A stretch of DNA of 11,578 nt from Methanosarcinaceae archaeon (GTDB lineage Archaea; Halobacteriota; Methanosarcinia; Methanosarcinales; Methanosarcinaceae): NCBI GenBank assembly GCA_020793555.1, contig DQIO01000264.1:1-11578 (forward strand). Reading direction: 5' to 3'. This document shows positions 7,598 through 11,578 of the stretch, piece by piece. The notes under the pieces were generated by a model. It did not search any database. It saw only the letters and a list, made by a program, of their open reading frames with translations, and was not told the origin of the DNA. The first letter of the stretch is position 1. The number at the start of each line of letters is the position of its first letter. A program made the translations under genes and the position numbers.

Positions 7598-7662
7598 GGC
7601 TCTGCCGAAAAATAACATCATGAATTTTATTTTGTGGAACAGGTCCACAGATTTATGATGTT
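7598..7662. repeat. Compound stem-loop beside an IS-end-like sequence
   Basis: An outer inverted repeat, AACATCATGAAT (7614-7625) against ATTTATGATGTT (7651-7662), has 11 of 12 bases paired. It encloses a perfect inner stem, TGTGGA (7633-7638) with TCCACA (7644-7649) and a 5 nt loop. GGCTCTGCCGAAAAA (7598-7612) lies directly outside and resembles terminal repeats of DDE insertion sequences. The structure overlaps the broken end of the transposase fragment on the minus strand, so it may be the end of that element. Confidence 0.5.
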
Positions 7663-8013
7663 TTGATTAATATTCCTAAATGAGGACAAAATGTGTTTTG
7701 TAGTGTTTGATTTTATGTAGGTGTTGATGGTATCGGATGATGGTATCTTTTTATCGAGATTATTTCGTTTAAGGTCATTACTTGCTGATTCTGGTGAATT
7801 GCTGGTTGATGTGGCTGCATGAAGTAAAACGGTTAATGTGTCTTGAAGACTGTACTTTGCACCTTTTGGTAGCTTTATTATACTTGTTTCACTAAGTAGT
7901 TCAGTTGCTAAAGTCAGTATACTGGCTGACTTTATTTTTGTAAAATCCATTGAATCATCCCCTCCAGGATTTGGTACTGAGGGGAATGATTCACATGGTA
8001 TAAACTTTTTCAC
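7627..8013 (-). pseudogene. N-terminal fragment of an IS transposase (DDE type, possibly ISH3/IS4-like)
   Basis: The minus strand encodes 128 residues from a GTG at 8013. The N-terminal region resembles Methanosarcina insertion-sequence transposases as I remember them: MDFTKIKSASILTLATELL, then YSLQDTLTVLLHAATSTSNS, PSSDTINTYIKSNT and FRNINQNIINL. This is the helical DNA-binding part that precedes the catalytic domain. Full proteins of this kind are several hundred residues, and no DDE catalytic motif follows. The match stops after IINL; the last residues (WTCSTK) come from the hairpin sequence, where the gene is broken. It is probably a deletion remnant. The family name is tentative. Confidence 0.65.
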
Positions 8014-8216
8014 TTTGTTGTTTTGAGTTAAAGCAAAAAGTGTTTAGTCAATCGGAAGTAGGGCTATTCGGAAGTATTGAGGGTGTGAGAATAGTTATAT
8101 GCAGTTAAGGTGTTTAAAAAGTAAAGATAACGAGAAAATCCTCAATCTGTTCGCGTCAACTTGTACCATATATTTAAAATAATATCCTACAGAAAATCCT
8201 TCTTTGCAGTCGGATT
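8014..8216. other. Intergenic region before the helicase, possibly with a long leader
   Basis: No gene is visible. TCGGAAGTA occurs twice in direct orientation (8052-8060 and 8068-8076). A second TATA-like stretch, ATATATTTAAAATA (about 8169-8182), would give a helicase leader of about 60 nt if used. Part of this stretch may be the outer end of the decayed transposon. Confidence 0.35.
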
Positions 8217-8231
8217 AACCCGATTTTATAA
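8217..8231 (+). promoter_or_regulatory. Putative TATA/BRE element of the helicase gene
   Basis: AACCCGATTTTATAA is an exact 15 bp copy of the element at 5001-5015. It lies 35-49 bp before the ATG at 8266, a normal distance for an archaeal TATA box with a short leader. The leader would include the AAAGGTGAT ribosome binding site at 8252-8260. Confidence 0.45.
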
Positions 8232-8265
8232 ATTTTATACAATAATATTTTAAAGGTGATTACAC

Positions 8266-9567
8266 ATGGAAAATTCAAAATTTAATGATCTGAATATATC
8301 AAAGGAAATAATGATGGCAATAAAGGATATGGGTTTTGAGGAGCCCACTCCCATCCAGGCTCAAGCCATCCCGCATATGCTAAACGGGGAGGATTTGGTT
8401 GGACAGGCACAAACAGGCACCGGTAAGACTGCAGCTTTTGGAATTGCAGCATTGGAAATGGTCGATCCTGGAAATAAAAAATTACAGGCTGTAATCTTGT
8501 GCCCCACACGAGAGCTAGCAGTTCAGCTATCTGAAGAACTGAAAAAGCTGTCAAAATATCAAAAGGCTATTCGCATATTGCCTGTTTACGGTGGACAACC
8601 TATAGACCGCCAAATCAAAGCGTTGAGAAAAGGTGTACAGATTGTGATCGGCACTCCCGGTCGTGTCATGGATCACATGAATCGCCGGACATTGAAAATG
8701 GATAGTGTTGAAATGATCATACTGGATGAAGCAGATGAAATGCTGGACATGGGATTCAGGGATGACATTGAATTCATTGTTGAGAATATGCCTGAGGATA
8801 AGCAGACCATCCTCTTCTCTGCAACCATGTCAAAGGCAATTTTGCGTATGGCAAATAAGTATCAGAACGACCCACAAATTGTGAAACTGACACACAAAAA
8901 AATGACTGCTCCCAATGTCAAACAATTTTATTGCGAAGTTAAAAAATATGCAAAAACTGAAGTTTTGTCCCGTTTGATCGATATTCATGATTTCAATTTA
9001 TCTCTAGTATTCTGCAATACTAAAAAACGTGTGGATGAATTGGTTGAAGATCTCAAGACAAAAGGATATCTGACTGAGGGATTGCATGGTGATATGGCAC
9101 AGACCCAAAGGGATCGCGTCATGGCGAAATTCAGAAGTGGTGATATTGACATATTGGTTGCCACTGATGTAGCAGCCAGAGGAATCGATGTGGGCGCAAC
9201 AGATGCTGTTTTCAACTATGACATACCCACAGATGTCGAATATTATGTACACAGGATCGGGAGAACTGCCAGGGCCGGAAAAGCCGGGCATGCATACACC
9301 TTTGTTTCAGGAAGGGAAGTGCACAGGATCAGGGGCATCCAGAAATTTACAAAAACTAAGATTATATCCCAAAAAGTTCCTTCTGTCAGTGATGTGAATG
9401 ATATAAGAACAAATCTGCTTATAGAAAAAGTCAAAGGGATCGTAGAGGAAGGTCATCTTGGAAAGTATGAAAATCTGGTTGAAAAGGTGATCCAGGAAGA
9501 TTATTCTTCTTTTGATGTGGCTGCTGCTTTGTTGAAGATGGTAGTCGAAGGCGGTAGTAAGAAGTGA
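8266..9567 (+). CDS. deaD: DEAD-box ATP-dependent RNA helicase
   Basis: This is a complete 433-residue helicase core that unwinds short RNA duplexes using ATP in the cytoplasm. All motifs are visible: the Q motif (Phe24, PTPIQ to Gln31), AQTGTGKT (48-55), PTRELA (80-85), TPGR (130-133), DEAD (154-157), SAT (185-187), LVFCNT (247-252), ATDVAARGID (299-308) and HRIGRTARAG (329-338). A short C-terminal region of about 95 residues ends in GGSKK; there is no long basic or RGG tail. In Methanococcoides burtonii a related helicase is induced by cold through a long leader, so a similar role is possible here. The ATG follows AAAGGTGAT at normal spacing. The gene stands alone between transposon remnants, and a hairpin covers its stop codon. 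The symbol follows the usual archaeal naming and does not imply orthology to E. coli DeaD. Confidence 0.95.
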   Translation: MENSKFNDLNISKEIMMAIKDMGFEEPTPIQAQAIPHMLNGEDLVGQAQTGTGKTAAFGIAALEMVDPGNKKLQAVILCPTRELAVQLSEELKKLSKYQKAIRILPVYGGQPIDRQIKALRKGVQIVIGTPGRVMDHMNRRTLKMDSVEMIILDEADEMLDMGFRDDIEFIVENMPEDKQTILFSATMSKAILRMANKYQNDPQIVKLTHKKMTAPNVKQFYCEVKKYAKTEVLSRLIDIHDFNLSLVFCNTKKRVDELVEDLKTKGYLTEGLHGDMAQTQRDRVMAKFRSGDIDILVATDVAARGIDVGATDAVFNYDIPTDVEYYVHRIGRTARAGKAGHAYTFVSGREVHRIRGIQKFTKTKIISQKVPSVSDVNDIRTNLLIEKVKGIVEEGHLGKYENLVEKVIQEDYSSFDVAAALLKMVVEGGSKK

Positions 9568-9583
9568 TCGATTTGATCACTTC
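9561..9583 (+). terminator. Perfect 9 bp stem-loop over the helicase stop codon
   Basis: GAAGTGATC (9561-9569) pairs exactly with GATCACTTC (9575-9583) around a 5 nt loop, and includes the last Lys codon and the TGA. No T-tract follows, so it may act as a bidirectional barrier between the helicase and the converging ATPase fragment, or stabilise the mRNA 3' end. Confidence 0.5.
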
Positions 9584-9587
9584 TGCC

Positions 9588-10035
9588 CTACATGTCATCC
9601 AGATCGAAAACTAAAAATCCTTTAGCGCGCAGGGCATCTTTGTCGGTGATGTTTTTCGCAATAATACTAAAATGTTCCGCTCGTTTATCATTGTTCCAAC
9701 CGACAAATTTGGATTTTTCTTGTAGGTAACACAATATGTTTGCAGCCTGCTTCAAACTCAGGTTTTTCCATTTGCACTCGATAAAAAGTATCTCTTTTGA
9801 ATCGGAATTTAAAGCGACAATGTTTATCTCATAAGTGTTTTGTCTTTTTGGAGCACCTTTTATCTTGCCCCACTGCCGACCGATCTGTGATATTCAAATG
9901 GGATTTTATTTTTGTCGATCAAAAATTCCCTACATATTATCTCAAACTGTTTGCTAATATCAATACCTTAGCCACATTTTTTGTGGATATAATATAGTTT
10001 TTGTGATATAGCCATTCCAGCACTTTGTCAAAATC
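9588..10035 (-). pseudogene. C-terminal fragment of an archaeal DUF234-type AAA ATPase, frameshifted
   Basis: On the minus strand an 80-residue segment ends at a TAG (9588-9590) with ALRAKGFLVFDLDDM. Upstream of that it reads TYEINIVALNSDSKEILFIECKWKN; the E...IECKW pattern is the nuclease-like core of the DUF234 domain found at the C-terminus of archaeal ATPases. Further upstream, IGRQWGKIKGAPKRQ is in the same frame, but the preceding QFEIICREFLIDKNKIPFEYH lies in another frame. One base has been lost near 9886-9889. Still further upstream (about 9965-10035) other short frames can be read (for example DKVLEWLYHKNYIIST), but their relation to the protein is unclear. The N-terminal ATPase domain is missing. 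The fragment ends where a transposase remnant begins on the other strand, which suggests an insertion broke the gene. Confidence 0.75.
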
Positions 10036-10038
10036 CAG

Positions 10039-10404
10039 TGATATAAATCTGGCATATGATAAGTTAGTCGATTATTACAAACTACGTTTTCAGATTGAGT
10101 TTAACTTCCGAGATGCAATACAATATTGGGGGCTGGAAGATTTTATGAATGTTAAGGAGTTTCCCGTAACCAACGCTGTCAACTTAGCTTTTTTATGGTT
10201 AATGTTTCTCAGGCATTAATTCACAATGTTCACAAGGATAATCCTCACTTTAGCATCCAGGACCTTAAAGCATACTCAAGAGGTGGCAAATATGTCAATG
10301 AAACATTAAAATTACTACCGCAAAAACCAGACCGAATTTTAATTCAGCAGATCTTTAGTCAAATAACGAAAATCAGAAGTATTAATAGTGGTAGTACTGA
10401 TTAA
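10039..10404 (+). pseudogene. C-terminal fragment of an IS4-type transposase, frameshifted
   Basis: Two overlapping frames (about 10039-10194 and 10189-10404) together give the last 120 residues of a DDE transposase. The segment YYKLRFQIEFNFRDAI matches the Y-(2)-R-(3)-E-(6)-K signature of the IS4 family, except that the final Lys is Ile. It continues with QYWGLEDFMNVKE, then after the shift FMVNVSQALIHN, LKAYSRGGKYVNETLKLLPQKPD and IQQIFSQITKI. The frame changes in a run of six T (10189-10194), the kind of tract where a base is easily gained or lost. No N-terminal or DD part is present upstream. It may or may not derive from the same element as the N-terminal fragment at 7627-8013, which is on the opposite strand. 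Confidence 0.8.
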
Positions 10405-10558
10405 TGGCGAAGTTATTGTACAAAATATCTGAATATCGTATTTATTTTTAAAAATTGCTCGCAGCATTGCAGACTGCCCACCCCCCATCTTCTTAAAAAA
10501 AAGATGCGATAAAGATATAAGATAGAGATGACACTTAGTCACTATAAGCAATCATAAC
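10405..10558. other. Spacer after the transposase fragment
   Basis: No gene is visible. A small inverted repeat, CATCTT (10486-10491) with AAGATG (10501-10506), follows a run of six C, and may be part of the decayed insertion-sequence end or a weak terminator. Confidence 0.3.
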
Positions 10559-10568
10559 GTTAAATAAT
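10559..10568 (+). promoter_or_regulatory. TATA-like element before the UPF0175 gene
   Basis: GTTAAATAATAC lies 23-32 bp before the ATG at 10591. Transcription would begin almost at the start codon, so the mRNA is probably leaderless or nearly so, which agrees with the absence of a clear ribosome binding site. Confidence 0.4.
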
Positions 10569-10590
10569 ACAACAGTTGTAGTTGATTTTC

Positions 10591-10908
10591 ATGCATGTTG
10601 AAGGAATCGTCTCCAAAGAGATTAATGTGATACCATTTACAGGTTATTACAAAAATGAAAATGAATTTATCAAAGATGCTGTAAATACGCTTTTGACTGC
10701 AAGGAAAGACCTGCGTATTGCTGTAGCCTGCGAATTATACAAACGTGAAGAAGTTTCTTTTGGCAAGGCTTGTGAGATCGCCTCATTGGATATTGAAGAA
10801 ATGAAGGAAGTGCTTCACAAAAAAGGAATTGCAAGAAAGGTGAGTGCAACGCCGAAAAATGTTAGTGATATGGCAAATGAGGCGATCAGACTAAAGGTAT
10901 TGATATGA
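10591..10908 (+). CDS. UPF0175 family protein, antitoxin-like
   Basis: The 105-residue product has an N-terminal segment (MHVEGIVSKEINVIPFTGYYKN) and a helical core. The core reads RIAVACELYKREEVSFGKACEIASLDIEEMKEVLHKKGIARK, which is the UPF0175 pattern of a LYxxxxxSxGKAxExA helix-turn-helix-like motif followed by a GI turn. Proteins of this family are often encoded beside PIN-domain toxins and are thought to be DNA-binding antitoxins. No PIN gene follows here; instead a 47-codon gene overlaps its stop. I chose ATG 10591 over the upstream TTG at 10582 because of the TATA element at about 10563 and the better N-terminus. The UPF0175 call is from the motif; the antitoxin role is inferred from the family. 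Confidence 0.75.
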   Translation: MHVEGIVSKEINVIPFTGYYKNENEFIKDAVNTLLTARKDLRIAVACELYKREEVSFGKACEIASLDIEEMKEVLHKKGIARKVSATPKNVSDMANEAIRLKVLI

Positions 10909-11048
10909 AAGATGATACAGTAACAAGATATGTGCTCAGTGATGGTAAGATCACAGAGATTAAGATTCCAAGGTCTGAATCAATGAATGATATTACAAGA
11001 ACTTTGGAGAAGGATAAGGATTTTCTAGACATAATGGCAAAAATGTGA
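10905..11048 (+). CDS. Tiny 47-residue protein coupled to the UPF0175 gene
   Basis: An ATG at 10905 overlaps the UPF0175 stop (ATGA), a typical coupled arrangement, and opens 47 codons to TGA 11048. The peptide reads MKDDTVTRYVLSDGKITEIK, then SMNDITRTLEKDKDFLDIMAKM. It is charged and has a beta-like start and a helical end. I recognise no family. The coupling supports real translation. The gene could be a short partner in a toxin-antitoxin-like pair or a truncated toxin; neither can be shown from the sequence. Confidence 0.6.
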   Translation: MKDDTVTRYVLSDGKITEIKIPRSESMNDITRTLEKDKDFLDIMAKM

Positions 11049-11066
11049 CTACACAATGTAGGTTTT
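11049..11066 (+). terminator. Small hairpin directly after the 47-residue gene
   Basis: CTACA (11049-11053) pairs with TGTAG (11057-11061) around a 3 nt loop, directly after the stop codon, and is followed by GTTTT. It is a weak terminator candidate for the two-gene unit. Confidence 0.4.
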
Positions 11067-11249
11067 ACAAAACATGTGTTGCAGAATAAATGTCGTATAA
11101 CTGATCATCAAAGTCCACTGACGTTTCATTTTCTTCTCATTAATATATAGATGGGTTGTAGCATTACAAGCGGTCTATCCCCACATTCCCTCGCAAGGCC
11201 ATAACAAAAAACAACAATCCTTAAATATTTCCATCACAGTTAAATTTTT
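11067..11249 (+). promoter_or_regulatory. Spacer with a TATA-like box before the truncated lipoprotein
   Basis: Most of this 183 bp shows nothing recognisable. CTTAAATATT (about 11220-11229) lies about 25 bp before the ATG at 11250, the distance expected for a leaderless archaeal transcript; no ribosome binding site is seen. Confidence 0.35.
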
Positions 11250-11390
11250 ATGCAATCCACCAAAACCATCATCATAACCACCGCAATCCTCACCCTCATG
11301 ATCCTTGGAGCAGGATGCACCGACACAGGCGGCGTAGACCATCATCGATCTACATGTGAGCACTCGTTTTTCAAGACAGTAGGAATGTAA
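11250..11390 (+). pseudogene. Truncated lipoprotein gene (signal peptide only)
   Basis: The frame from ATG 11250 begins MQSTKTIIITTAILTLMILG, then AGCTDTGGVD. That is a charged start, a hydrophobic core and a LGAGC lipobox with Cys23, as in archaeal cell-surface lipoproteins. After VDHH the sequence loses protein character and stops at TAA 11388-11390, 41 bp before the right inverted repeat. The mature domain is missing. The likeliest cause is insertion or deletion linked to the repeated element. A short intact lipoprotein of 46 residues cannot be excluded. Confidence 0.6.
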
Positions 11391-11430
11391 AGTTGTCGGA
11401 ATTTTAGAACATAGGGATGTGAAATACCCC

Positions 11431-11578
11431 CTAGTGTCGAGTCAACTATCAAGTGTCTATTATGAAGGCAGGTCACATGGACAATTTCAATTTTCTAAAC
11501 TCCAAAATGACCGATAGTTTTTGCACAGTGCCGTCAGCGCACCGACTTAGGAACACACACAAATTGTGAGTACATGCT
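11431..11578. repeat. Right arm of the long-range inverted repeat
   Basis: This is the reverse-complement partner of 61-215. It begins CTAGTGTCGAGTCAACTATC and runs to the window edge, where GTACATGCT matches the complement of 61-69, so the repeat may continue beyond the window. It has single-base deletions compared with the left arm (for example near 11466, 11480 and 11514), so any coding frame would be shifted. The two arms enclose 11.2 kb. Confidence 0.8.

Noticed and set aside
8282..8554. Minus-strand frame inside the helicase gene
   Set aside because: It is an antisense shadow of the DEAD-box gene with no recognisable motif.
10339..10551. Minus-strand 70-codon frame over the end of the transposase fragment
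   Set aside because: It overlaps a recognised transposase remnant, has no ribosome binding site and no recognisable domain.
11175..11363. Minus-strand frame over the truncated lipoprotein
   Set aside because: The plus strand carries a convincing lipoprotein signal, and the minus-strand peptide shows no features.
3768..11449. The 11-mer GAGTCAACTAT shared by 3768-3778 and 11439-11449
   Set aside because: Matches of this length are expected by chance in a window of this size and the flanks do not align.
1..11578. tRNA, rRNA or CRISPR array
   Set aside because: No cloverleaf, rRNA-like conserved block or regularly spaced repeat was seen when reading both strands by eye.

Overview
The window looks like part of a methanogenic archaeal chromosome, most likely a member of the Methanosarcinaceae (Methanolobus, Methanococcoides, Methanomethylovorans or Methanosarcina type). 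Genes are preceded by A/T-rich TATA-like boxes, several use strong GGAGGTGAT-like ribosome binding sites, and at least two probably start at TTG. The gene content also fits: an F420-type FrhB-family iron-sulfur flavoprotein, a roadblock/V4R pair, a UPF0175 protein, a fragment of an archaeal DUF234-type ATPase, and transposase fragments that resemble Methanosarcina elements. This placement rests on memory of families, not on a search.

Layout. Positions 1-215 hold an inverted copy of a ~150 bp sequence that returns in the opposite orientation at the far right end (11431-11578). Positions 300-3714 are a copper module: a free HMA-domain copper chaperone (CopZ-like), a 931-residue Cu(I) P-type ATPase (CopA-like) whose N-terminus carries a third, CopZ-like HMA domain, and a small two-helix membrane protein. 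Positions 3715-4960 hold a possible tiny ORF and a monocistronic lipoprotein-anchored alpha-class carbonic anhydrase with its own promoter, a strong ribosome binding site and a terminator. Positions 4990-7380 form a second module: a promoter region rich in small repeats, a roadblock/LC7 gene inactivated by four in-frame stops, a cysteine-rich V4R-like protein whose TTG start overlaps the old roadblock stop, and a fusion of a YHS domain, two [4Fe-4S] clusters and an FrhB-type flavoprotein.

From 7381 to the right end the region is a patchwork of decayed mobile DNA around a few intact genes. It contains an N-terminal transposase fragment with a large hairpin at its broken end, an intact DEAD-box RNA helicase with a perfect hairpin over its stop codon, and a frameshifted DUF234 ATPase fragment. 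The ATPase fragment abuts a frameshifted C-terminal IS4-type transposase fragment. After these come a UPF0175 gene overlapping a 47-codon gene, a truncated lipoprotein gene, and the right copy of the inverted repeat.

How it works together. CopZ and CopA would capture and export cytoplasmic Cu(I). The carbonic anhydrase would interconvert CO2 and bicarbonate outside the membrane. The roadblock/V4R/YHS-FrhB cluster looks like a ligand- or metal-sensing redox module that has lost its roadblock partner here; this is the least described part of the window. The helicase probably serves RNA unfolding, possibly in the cold. The inverted terminal repeats and the number of broken genes suggest past mobility or insertion-sequence activity around the whole segment. 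No tRNA, rRNA or CRISPR array was seen.
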